DNA of 20,258 nucleotides from JBNKFQ01 sp050289385 (GTDB lineage: Bacteria; Pseudomonadota; Gammaproteobacteria; Pseudomonadales; Porticoccaceae). A program made the position numbers and the translations under genes. The stretch is from the NCBI GenBank assembly GCA_050289385.1, contig JBNKFQ010000186.1, forward strand, positions 1-20,258, read 5' to 3'. This document shows, one piece after another, positions 1 to 7,355 of the stretch. Each line of letters starts with the position of its first letter. Position 1 is the stretch's first letter. The notes beneath the pieces were generated by a model. The model searched no databases, was not told where the DNA came from, and worked only from the letters and a program-made list of their open reading frames with translations.

Positions 1-291
1 CCAATGCCCAATATTGCCAAATTAATCGGTGGCAAATGGAAGCTGATTATCTTGCAAATACTGATCTTTCATGGAACGAAGCGTTTTAATGAGCTACGGC
101 GTATGGTTCAAGGCATAACTCAAACGATGCTGACGAACCAACTAAGGGCACTAGAAAGCGACGGGCTAATTACCCGAAAAATTTATCCAGAGGTTCCACC
201 GCGTGTTGAATATACAGCAACACAGCGTGCACTTGATCTAGAGGAAATGTTTCATATCATGCACGAGTGGTGGGTAAAACACCATGAGTAA
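1..291 (+). CDS. HxlR-family winged-helix transcriptional regulator (5' end outside window)
   Basis: The reading frame is open at the left edge and ends at the TGA/TAA region near 291. The visible 95-96 residues match the HxlR DNA-binding domain: LIGGKWKLIIL, then FNELRR, GITQTMLTNQLRALESDGLI (recognition helix and wing start) and RVEYTATQRA. Family members usually start 10-15 residues before the IGGKW motif with a conserved Cys-Pro; here a Pro codon precedes the first ATG in frame, so the true start is probably upstream of the window and ATG 4 is probably not it. HxlR proteins are dimeric one-component regulators that often answer to electrophiles or redox stress. Its target is not visible; the next gene downstream is in the same orientation but 116 bases away. 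Confidence 0.85.
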   Translation, partial: PMPNIAKLIGGKWKLIILQILIFHGTKRFNELRRMVQGITQTMLTNQLRALESDGLITRKIYPEVPPRVEYTATQRALDLEEMFHIMHEWWVKHHE

Positions 292-357
292 TTGCTATTT
301 TTGATGGCCTGAAAAAGAGATGTATGGGTGGTATTTTTGAGCTATTTACATCAAATT

Positions 358-386
358 TTGAACATGATATTTTTTATGGATTTATC
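358..386 (+). promoter_or_regulatory. possible sigma70-like promoter before the kinase homologue
   Basis: TTGAAC (358-363), 17 bases, then TTTATC (381-386). The match to the -35 box is fair and to the -10 box weak. If used, transcription would start near 393, which suits a start at ATG 474 better than the TTG at 408. The remaining 292-407 interval shows no gene or clear terminator. Confidence 0.25.
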
Positions 387-407
387 AATTAACGGAAAAG
401 CAAGCCA

Positions 408-1925
408 TTGAATATAAAAGATAAAAAGGCTTATTTACAATCGAGTGGGAGTAACAGGAATGCTGATTGGATTATGAGAATGCGTAAGTGGTTTTCTTTC
501 ATGCCGACTATTTTGCTTTTCTATGGGTTTGGTGTTCAAGCGGGGGTGCTTGATTATTTTAAAAATGAAGACGGCTCAACTAAATGGCAATATGTTGCAA
601 ATTTTTCCAGTAGTGTTCTTATTCTTCTGTTGTCCATTGCTGCGATTAAATTGTTTTTGAGCCATCGCAGCGAACGTCGCGCCAATCGTCAGCTACAGGA
701 AATCAAGGATGCCCTGGAGTTGCGGGTCCAGGAACGCACCGCCACCTTAAATGAGTCCAACCGCCTGTTACAACAATCCAAGCAGGCCCTGGAAGGGGAG
801 ATTGGGCAACATAAAGAAACCATGGTGAGGCTGGAGGAATCCGAGGCCTATGTTAAAAGTATTCTGGATTCGATGCCGTTGATGTTAATTGGGCTTAATA
901 AGGACCTGATTGTTACTCAATGGAATGCCTGGGCAGAAACCACTACTGGCATACGTAGTGACGGAGTACTGGGCAAAAACTTGTGGGAGGTTTATCCGAC
1001 AATTACCTTATCCCCCGACCAGGTGAGGGATGTTCTCCAACAGAAAAAAACAGTGACGATTAAGCACAGCCAGCGAGGACAATATTATTTTGATATCACA
1101 CTGTATTCCTTGCAGGGCAACAAGGATACCGGAATTGTCATTCTTGTCGATGATATTACCCAGCAAAGCAAAGCAGAAAATATGTTAATTCAGCGTGACA
1201 AGATGTCATCGATGGGGGAGCTGGCAGCTACGGTGGCTTACGATATCAATGCTCCATTGCAGACAATTTTGACAGACATGCAAGTTGCTAAAAATATGGT
1301 TAACAGCAAAGATGATTTTGTTGAAGATCGACAACAACTGACCTCCCTGTTGGAGAGTGTCGAGAAGAGTGGTTGTCAGGCATCGACTATCATTAGCAAC
1401 CTTCTTCACTTTTCACGAAGCGAGGGCGACGAAAAGCAGTTATCTAAAATTCCCGATATTATTGACCATTCAATTGAATTGGCGGAATCTCTGTTGTCTG
1501 ATATATCCGGTTTGAAGTTCAAGGATATTTTGATAGAGCGAGATTATCAGCAAAGCCTTTCGGAAATCCCGGCTTATGTATCGGAATTGCAGCAGGTATT
1601 TCTGAGTTTATTTCGTCACGCCTGTCATGCAATTGGAAAGATTGGCAGGAAAAACTTCAAGCCGACAATTACTATTGAAGTAAAAGAGTTCTATGGTGCG
1701 CTTTGGGTCAAAGTTCAACACAACGGAAAAGGTCTGACCGCTGAGGAGCAGATGAATCTGTTCGAGCCTTTTTTTCAGGGTCGCTCGGAAAAGGATGGGG
1801 AAAACCAGGTTGGACGTTTGTCGTTTTCCCACTTTATTATTACCGAACATCACCGAGGTCAAATGGCAGTGTCGTCGGATATAAATATCGGCACGACATT
1901 TCATATTCAATTCCAGCTCAGATAA
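408..1925 (+). CDS. membrane PAS sensor histidine-kinase homologue with degenerate catalytic residues (putative pseudokinase)
   Basis: The protein has 505 residues. In order: two hydrophobic segments (about 31-50 and 64-85), a charged coiled coil (about 88-148), a PAS domain (about 148-260, with LDSMPLMLIGLNKD), a DHp-like helix (about 268-345) and a GHKL-type ATPase fold (about 390-505). The DHp motif, usually GELAAGVAHEINNPL, reads GELAATVAYDINAPL, so Tyr replaces the phospho-acceptor His. The ATPase N-box Asn appears to be His (LFRHACHAIGK), the G1 Asp of DNGxG is His (QHNGKGL), and the G2 glycines are poor (VGRLSFSHF). The overall fold signature, including FEPFF and IGTTFHIQF, is kept and the frame is intact. 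No response regulator is adjacent. It starts at TTG 408 behind GGAAAAG; ATG 474 is an alternative that still precedes the first membrane segment. It is likely signalling-inactive as a kinase, perhaps a sensor or allosteric partner. Confidence 0.8.
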   Translation: MNIKDKKAYLQSSGSNRNADWIMRMRKWFSFMPTILLFYGFGVQAGVLDYFKNEDGSTKWQYVANFSSSVLILLLSIAAIKLFLSHRSERRANRQLQEIKDALELRVQERTATLNESNRLLQQSKQALEGEIGQHKETMVRLEESEAYVKSILDSMPLMLIGLNKDLIVTQWNAWAETTTGIRSDGVLGKNLWEVYPTITLSPDQVRDVLQQKKTVTIKHSQRGQYYFDITLYSLQGNKDTGIVILVDDITQQSKAENMLIQRDKMSSMGELAATVAYDINAPLQTILTDMQVAKNMVNSKDDFVEDRQQLTSLLESVEKSGCQASTIISNLLHFSRSEGDEKQLSKIPDIIDHSIELAESLLSDISGLKFKDILIERDYQQSLSEIPAYVSELQQVFLSLFRHACHAIGKIGRKNFKPTITIEVKEFYGALWVKVQHNGKGLTAEEQMNLFEPFFQGRSEKDGENQVGRLSFSHFIITEHHRGQMAVSSDINIGTTFHIQFQLR

Positions 1926-2245
1926 AAGCGCGACGCAGCCCTCACGACTGCTTGCCAGCGTGAGAGAAACGCCAGAAACATACTGTAATTAATCTGAGGT
2001 TCCCTGGAATTAGAGATCAAATATACCTGTGGTGAGGAAAGTCATTAGCTATCGCTAAATTGCCTGACATCAATTCCAGAGATGCCAGCCTTGATATGGT
2101 GATCCTGCAGATTCACTGGTTTTCTGACCTCACGTTTAGAGTAAGCATTTAAAAATGCCAGCCCTTGGGAAGGTAAACAGCACATTTATGTTGACCATGA
2201 TCGGCTGGAATCTGAGTCCAAAGAGAATGTGATAGGGTTAACCTG
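1926..2245. other. intergenic stretch without a recognisable gene
   Basis: These 320 bases hold no convincing ORF. A short inverted repeat (CTCACG/CGTGAG, about 1940-1963) follows the kinase stop but has no T-run, so a terminator call is not supported. A 20-base sequence at 1987-2006 recurs with two mismatches at 8918-8937. Around 2188-2280 one frame encodes a short plausible peptide (VDHDRLESESKENVIG), probably part of the decayed gene that follows. Confidence 0.5.
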
Positions 2246-2807
2246 TTGCGTGCCGGCGGACACGACAGCCACGGACGAATATACGGGTGCGTGTGGGTAG
2301 ATTGCTCGGATATAACCAACACTCGTTTTTATCGGGAAGTATTTTTATTGGTTACGTGGCACGGAACGGCCAATGCGCAACCCGCTTATCTCGATTTTGT
2401 TGACGCCGGATTACCTTTCACGGTATGCGGCGAAAAAGTTTGTCAAACCGCACTGAATAATATATTGACGCGCGTTGCCGCAACCGGGCAGCCGGGCCGG
2501 ATGTCGTGGTGGCAGAAGCCGGCGCATCACCACCGGAACATCATAATGGAAAAACTGCTATCGATTTGCTGAGTAAAAATATTCGATTCGAACTGCTTTG
2601 CACCCAGGACTCCTATGCAGTTGTCGGTGTAAAATCAGCTTTTCCCGCCAGCCCAATTTGGTGGCCGGTGGCGCGGCAAACACTAGTGCTGGCATGGAAC
2701 TGGTATATAAGCTTGCGGGTCTTCCAGCGCTTAATCTGCAGGACCAGCAGTCTGGTGAACAATTGCGTCGAATGTTGCATGATGCACTGGCGCTGGGAAA
2801 TAAATAA
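2246..2807 (+). pseudogene. frameshifted gene remnant, possibly a P-loop NTPase-like protein (C-terminal half)
   Basis: Continuous protein-like sequence runs through all three forward frames. The first frame gives YLDFVDAGLPFTVCGEK and LNNILTRVAATGQP (to about 2499). The second gives DVVVAEAGASPPEHHNG, IDLLSKNIRFELLC and YAVVGVKSAF (about 2500-2655). The third gives PNLVAGGAANTSAGMELVYK and LAGLPALNLQDQQSGEQLRR up to the stop at 2807. Joined, they read as one ordinary alpha/beta protein, so at least two frameshifts separate them. The DFVDAGLP and VVVAEAGASP segments remind me of nucleotide-binding proteins of the MobB/DUF1611-like kind, but this assignment is from memory and weak. No start codon or signal is clear. 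The remnant is in the same direction as the kinase gene and lies tail to tail with the LysR gene. Confidence 0.5.
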
Positions 2808-2845
2808 TTGTAGAGAAAGCCGCCACTTGTCCGTGTATCAACGCA

Positions 2846-3799
2846 TTAACCCATGGCCTTTTCAGTAGGCATGTTGTTTTTTATTGAACCAGTAATAATT
2901 TTTTTATCGTGCAACTGCTGTATGGTGGTACGAAGCAACTTTAGAACCGTCCGGGCACCTTCCGACAAAGGTCTGTCTTTGCGCCAAGCTACTACCAGTG
3001 GTCGTGTGAGCGTGGGAGCAGTCAGTTTTTTGGCTGACAATGTAGATTGCAAAGCTTTTTGGTCGAACATGTGTCGTGCCACAATAGTACAGGCCAAGCC
3101 ATCCAGCACCAGGTTTTTTTTCAGGTCCGGATGATCTTCCTCATAGCGTATGTTTAATACAATGCTTTTGGAGCGCGCCGCTTTGTCGACTCGATCACGA
3201 ATATCGTTTCCGGGAGAGGTTAATACCAGTGGCAATCTACCGACATCAACAAGACTGATTGTTTTGCGATTTAATTGGAAAAATTCCGGAACACCGACTA
3301 CATAGAGTGGCTCTGCATACCATTCGGTACAGATAAATTCCTCTGCTCCGGAAAATTCCGGAACAAAGCCAAAGTCAATATCGAGTGTTCGCAAACGTCC
3401 GATCGCTTCGGAACTGAGCCCGTAAAATATATGAAGCGAGATATGCGGAAGTTGTTCTCTCGTCTGGCTCATCAATCTCGCTGACAGGTGTCGCGCCATA
3501 TTCGCAGGCAGCACGATGAATACTTGTTGCTTTTGCCCTTTGCCCATCGCCATTACTTCTTTTTTTGCGTCTTTAATATCTTTCAAAATTTTTGTAGCGT
3601 GGCTGTATAGTTTTTCCCCTGGTGGAGTTAATACCATCCCCGTGGTTTGCCGCTCAAATAGCGTGACGCCGAGCCGTTCTTCCAGAGATCGAATAGCGTG
3701 ACTGAGCGATGGTTGAGCCACGTTTAACGCTTTCGCAGCGTGAGTAATGTTGGCCTGCCGGGCGACTTCGACAAAGTATTTTAGCTGATTGGTTTTCAT
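2846..3799 (-). CDS. LysR-family transcriptional regulator
   Basis: The protein has 317 residues. The N-terminal helix-turn-helix is classic: LKYFVEVARQANITHAAKAL, then AQPSLSHAIRSLEERLGVTLFER and LTPPGEKLYSHA. The effector-binding domain (about 90-300) contains LDIDFGFVPEF and LPLVLTSPGNDIRD, of the usual two-lobe form. The start ATG at 3799 follows GAGCGGGAA, a good ribosome site. It is transcribed away from the peptidase-hydrolase-lyase operon. A 21-base interrupted palindrome with T-N11-A spacing lies between them, placed to activate the operon and repress lysR itself, so this is very likely the operon's local regulator. The substrate-like coinducer cannot be read from the sequence; homology to the cytoplasmic NAC/Cbl type is only general. 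Confidence 0.93.
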   Translation of the reverse strand: MKTNQLKYFVEVARQANITHAAKALNVAQPSLSHAIRSLEERLGVTLFERQTTGMVLTPPGEKLYSHATKILKDIKDAKKEVMAMGKGQKQQVFIVLPANMARHLSARLMSQTREQLPHISLHIFYGLSSEAIGRLRTLDIDFGFVPEFSGAEEFICTEWYAEPLYVVGVPEFFQLNRKTISLVDVGRLPLVLTSPGNDIRDRVDKAARSKSIVLNIRYEEDHPDLKKNLVLDGLACTIVARHMFDQKALQSTLSAKKLTAPTLTRPLVVAWRKDRPLSEGARTVLKLLRTTIQQLHDKKIITGSIKNNMPTEKAMG

Positions 3800-3838
3800 T
3801 TCCCGCTCTTGATAAACAGGGGTGGAATCTTGACCGAA

Positions 3839-3844
3839 ATTATA
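3839..3844 (-). promoter_or_regulatory. -10 box of the lysR gene promoter
   Basis: On the minus strand the sequence is TATAAT, a perfect sigma70 -10 hexamer, about 40 bases before the lysR start. The -35 position (about 3862-3867, TAGATT) falls inside the palindromic operator, which fits the negative autoregulation common in LysR families. Confidence 0.5.
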
Positions 3845-3850
3845 TCTTCA

Positions 3851-3871
3851 ACCATAGAAAAAATCTATGGT
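3851..3871. promoter_or_regulatory. LysR-type operator (T-N11-A palindrome)
   Basis: ACCATAGA and TCTATGGT are perfect 8-base inverted arms around AAAAA. Inside is TAGAAAAAATCTA, exactly T-N11-A, the signature of LysR-type binding sites. Its centre (3861) is about 64 bases before the predicted operon start site, where LysR regulators classically place their recognition site. Binding by the adjacent regulator is inference. Confidence 0.7.
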
Positions 3872-3889
3872 ACATGAGGTTTTTGGTAT

Positions 3890-3918
3890 TTGTCTACTTT
3901 TTTTCGATACCGTAGTAT
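3890..3918 (+). promoter_or_regulatory. sigma70 promoter of the peptidase-hydrolase-lyase operon
   Basis: TTGTCT (3890-3895), a 17-base spacer, then TAGTAT (3913-3918). The expected start is near 3925, giving a leader of about 205 bases to the ATG at 4131. The rather weak boxes agree with activator dependence. No stable leader structure was obvious by eye. Confidence 0.55.
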
Positions 3919-4130
3919 AAGCCGCTCTGTACTCACTTACTCTATTTATTTGTTTGAGTTCAGCAAGTTATAAAACAACCGCACTCCGATATCGCACCGG
4001 TCAGAAACATCCGTTACTCGTGCCAGCGGCAAGAAATTGTTTCAGGTGTCAGGATAAATGGAATGGAATGCTGGCTGAGCAACTCAGAAACATGAAGCTG
4101 AACACCATCACCATATTTCAGGAGCAAACG

Positions 4131-6668
4131 ATGCCGAATAACAGACGGCCTGACAACCGCACTTGTAAAAACACTGTACGAGGCGAACTTGTCTCGAGAA
4201 GAGACTTTTTACAAAAATCGTCCAGCGCTCTGCTTGTTGCGGGGGGAGGAAGCCATCTGATATCGAGCACCACCATGGCAGGCACCGGGCCAGTCGGACA
4301 ACCTGTATCGGATGCCAACGGAGCTGTGGAATCCGCCATATCAGCACCAAAAAGCAAGTGCGACTACCCCGATAGTGGCGAAGATATCAGAGCCCGATAT
4401 GAGAAAGCACAATATTTACTGCAAGGGCTGTTTACCAAAAAAATTGCGTTTAACACCACTCTTTACCCGCACTGGATTGGAGATTTTGACCACTTTTGGT
4501 ACAAGCAAGACCATAAAAAGGGTCACGAATACAGAATGGTCAGTGCTTTGGACGGCCACAACAAACCCGCCTTTGATCACCTTACACTGGCCAAAGCTCT
4601 AGCCAGTGCTTCAGGCAAATCAGTAGATTCCGGGAATTTACCGTTAACCGATATTGATATCACATTATCTCCTGCTGAGGTGGCATTCAGAGCGTTTGGT
4701 AAATGTTGGGTCTATGAACAAACTACGGGACAATGCCGGGAAAAAAGCGCCCATCCGAAAGACTGGGCAGTGTCTCCCGATGGAACAAAGGCAGTTTTCG
4801 TGCGGGACTACAATCTCTGGTTGCGAGATTTGCAAAACGGTGAAGAGCGCGCCCTGACAACCGACGGTCAACGGTATTTTGTTTATGCTGGCACACCAAC
4901 TGTCTATGGCCGACAGGAAACACCGAGCCTGGAAGCAATCTGGTCGCCGGATTCAAAGAGAGTTTTCACTCAGGTAATTGATACCCGCAACGTTGAGGAC
5001 GCACCGCCCCTGGTGCAATTTGTACCGACTGACGGTACCTTGCACCCCAAAATCATCAAGCTAGGCCGACGCGTTGCGTTTCCAAAAGATAAGGTCGTTG
5101 AGGGATATCATTTTTTGGCGATCGAGATAGATAGTGGACACATTCAGTGGGCCGACTATCCGTTGAGTCCGGTTTTTAAACCGCCTTATGTTGGTTATTT
5201 TACTGGCCACAGAGGCTGGTGGGGCAAGGACAGTCGCCACGCTTACTTTATTAACCTGGAACGTGGTGGCAAAACAGGTCGTTTACTGGCATTTGATACC
5301 TATACCGGTGAAGTTCGCGTACTCATAGAAGACCATGACGATTTCCACGTCACCTTTATCCCCATATCTCATACAGTCACATTGATTTTCCCCTTGCCGG
5401 AAACCAATGAAGTAATCTGGTATTCAGAGCGTGACGGTTGGCCACACCTTTATCTGCACGATTTAAATACCGGCAAATTAAAAAAACGAATTACTCGTGG
5501 CAACTGGGCAGTTCGGAATGTGTTGCGCTTTAATGCGAAACGTCGCGAACTTTTTATTCAAACGGCTGGCCGAGATAGTGACATCAATCCCTGGTACTGC
5601 GATATCTGTCGGGTCAATATCGATAATGGAGAATTCGTCACCATTGCAGCCAGCGATCACGAATACGTAGTTTGTGATCAACGCAGCCGCATCTCAAGTC
5701 GTGACCGGGTTGCCAATGGTGTATCGCCCTCCGGGCGCTACGTTGTAACCACCCGCTCCCGCACAGATCAGGTGCCGGTCAGCCTTTTATTGGACAGAAA
5801 CGGCAACGAAATTACCGAAGTGGAAACGGCGAATGTCTCGGGCCTACCAAAAAACTGGCGCTGGCCCGAGCCTGTTATGCTGAAAGCGGCTGATGGCAAA
5901 ACCGATATTTTTGCCACGGTAACACGGCCGTCAGATTTTTCACCCGACAAATTGTATCCAGTCCTCGATTTAACCCTGGAATATTCAGCCGCGGCGGGCT
6001 CCTTCAGCAACAGTCATCACGGTGACGATACGCTTACCGCCACAGCTTATGCCGAGTTGGGTTTTATCGTAGTTATGGTCACCACCCGCGGCAGTGGCTT
6101 ACGGGACCGTGCCTTCAATCACGCCAAAGACGCTTTGTTGCCTAACAGAAATTACAATGTTGTCGATTGCATAGCAGCAATTCGGCAACTGGCGGAGCGC
6201 TATCCTTACATGGATCTCAATCGTGTCGGTGTCGGTGGTTCTACCAACCAGACCACTGCGCTTAGTGGCATGCTAGGCCATCCCGGTTTTTACAAGGTGG
6301 GAGTAGCCCGTTCTCATGGTGGCGATGGCCGCGTTAAAGGAGCTTTTGCTCGAGTCGATGACAACTTGTCCAACCTTCCCGATCACGCGCACAAACTGCA
6401 GGGAAAACTATTGTTAATGCACGGCATGCTGGACGATGCGGCGCCGGTGGCGATTACTTTTCGTTTGGTCGACGCCCTGCAAAAAGCTAACAAACGCTTT
6501 GATATGCTGGTATTACCCAATATGGGTCACAGCGCAAATTCATATACAGTAATGCGTGTTTGGGATCATTTCGTTACCCACCTGTTGGGGGTTGAGCCAC
6601 CTGAAGACTTTGCACTGATCACTGGCAGGGACCTTCACTTGCAAGAGCGTAAAGCGAGAGAGTCATAA
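4131..6668 (+). CDS. Tat-exported S9 family peptidase (prolyl oligopeptidase / DPP IV-like)
   Basis: The protein is 845 residues from ATG 4131, chosen because AGGAG ends about six bases before it and because it places a twin-arginine signal (VSRRDFLQKSSSALLVAGG) near residues 22-40; the frame is open upstream to a TTG at 3954 but lacks these features. After the signal comes a beta-propeller-like N-terminal region with WAVSPDG, WSPDSKR and SERDGWPHLYLHDL blades typical of the DPP IV N-domain, then an alpha/beta hydrolase domain (about 590-830). The catalytic Ser is probably in RVGVGGSTNQTTA, the Asp in HGMLDDAAP and the His in NMGHSAN. The nucleophile elbow reads GGSTN rather than the family's usual GxSxGG. 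The expected activity is release of dipeptides or hydrolysis of small peptides or esters in the periplasm. It is the first gene of the operon; the next starts three bases after its stop. Confidence 0.88.
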   Translation: MPNNRRPDNRTCKNTVRGELVSRRDFLQKSSSALLVAGGGSHLISSTTMAGTGPVGQPVSDANGAVESAISAPKSKCDYPDSGEDIRARYEKAQYLLQGLFTKKIAFNTTLYPHWIGDFDHFWYKQDHKKGHEYRMVSALDGHNKPAFDHLTLAKALASASGKSVDSGNLPLTDIDITLSPAEVAFRAFGKCWVYEQTTGQCREKSAHPKDWAVSPDGTKAVFVRDYNLWLRDLQNGEERALTTDGQRYFVYAGTPTVYGRQETPSLEAIWSPDSKRVFTQVIDTRNVEDAPPLVQFVPTDGTLHPKIIKLGRRVAFPKDKVVEGYHFLAIEIDSGHIQWADYPLSPVFKPPYVGYFTGHRGWWGKDSRHAYFINLERGGKTGRLLAFDTYTGEVRVLIEDHDDFHVTFIPISHTVTLIFPLPETNEVIWYSERDGWPHLYLHDLNTGKLKKRITRGNWAVRNVLRFNAKRRELFIQTAGRDSDINPWYCDICRVNIDNGEFVTIAASDHEYVVCDQRSRISSRDRVANGVSPSGRYVVTTRSRTDQVPVSLLLDRNGNEITEVETANVSGLPKNWRWPEPVMLKAADGKTDIFATVTRPSDFSPDKLYPVLDLTLEYSAAAGSFSNSHHGDDTLTATAYAELGFIVVMVTTRGSGLRDRAFNHAKDALLPNRNYNVVDCIAAIRQLAERYPYMDLNRVGVGGSTNQTTALSGMLGHPGFYKVGVARSHGGDGRVKGAFARVDDNLSNLPDHAHKLQGKLLLMHGMLDDAAPVAITFRLVDALQKANKRFDMLVLPNMGHSANSYTVMRVWDHFVTHLLGVEPPEDFALITGRDLHLQERKARES

Positions 6669-6671
6669 CTG

Positions 6672-7355
6672 ATGAAAATCACTAATATAAAAATCACCCT
6701 TACCTTGTTCATTACATTACTTTTATTTGCTTGCATGTCCTATTCTGAACATACAGATCCAGGAAGATGGGAGTCCCAAATTCAAAAGTTCGAGACTGAT
6801 GACAAGACCAACTTTCCCCCACAGGGTGCCACTTTATTTATTGGCAGTTCCAGCATTGTATATTGGAAATCGTTGAAAGAGGATTTTTATCCCCATCCTG
6901 TTATTAATCGTGGCTTTGGCGGCGCAACAACTACCGATCTGGTAACCTATGTTGACCGTATAGTACTGCCATACAAACCAGGAAAGATTGTTGTTTATTG
7001 CGGTGGTAATGATATTGCCGGGGGTTCCAGCACAAACACTCCGGCACAAGATATGTTTACTTTTGTCAACAGAATACGCGAAGCCCTGCCAAATACAAAA
7101 ATATATATACTTTCTATCAAACCAAGTCCGCGCCGTATGGACAAGTGGAAAGCCTTCCAGAAGGTCAATGTTGCCAGAAAATCTTTTGCCGATAAAACAG
7201 AAAATGTTTTTTATATTGACATCACCAAAACCATGTTTAACAACGATGGATCCATAAAAGAGAACATATTTCGTCCAGATCGCGTACACATGAACGCCTC
7301 CGGTTACGCGTTATGGGTGAAGGTGTTAAGGGAAAAGCTGGGTTTAAATTCATGA
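6672..7355 (+). CDS. SGNH/GDSL-type hydrolase lipoprotein
   Basis: The protein has 227 residues. The N-terminus ITLTLFITLLLFAC is a lipoprotein signal peptide with lipidation Cys at about 21, so the enzyme is membrane-anchored in the envelope. SGNH blocks are complete: block I FIGSSSIVYW (nucleophile Ser), block II NRGFGGATT (Gly), block III YCGGNDIAGG (Asn), block V DRVHMNASGY (Asp and His). The likely reaction is hydrolysis of an acyl or acetyl ester, as in carbohydrate esterases or lysophospholipases; the substrate is unknown. It lies three bases behind the S9 peptidase, and its stop overlaps the start of the lyase (ATGA), so the three genes are almost certainly co-transcribed and translationally coupled. 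Confidence 0.9.
   Translation: MKITNIKITLTLFITLLLFACMSYSEHTDPGRWESQIQKFETDDKTNFPPQGATLFIGSSSIVYWKSLKEDFYPHPVINRGFGGATTTDLVTYVDRIVLPYKPGKIVVYCGGNDIAGGSSTNTPAQDMFTFVNRIREALPNTKIYILSIKPSPRRMDKWKAFQKVNVARKSFADKTENVFYIDITKTMFNNDGSIKENIFRPDRVHMNASGYALWVKVLREKLGLNS

Noticed and set aside
1940..1963. Terminator after the kinase homologue
   Set aside because: The 6-base stem is short and no T-run follows.
3954..4130. Upstream in-frame extension of the S9 peptidase from a TTG
   Set aside because: There is no ribosome site, and it would bury the Tat signal about 80 residues inside; ATG 4131 has both a ribosome site and correct signal placement.
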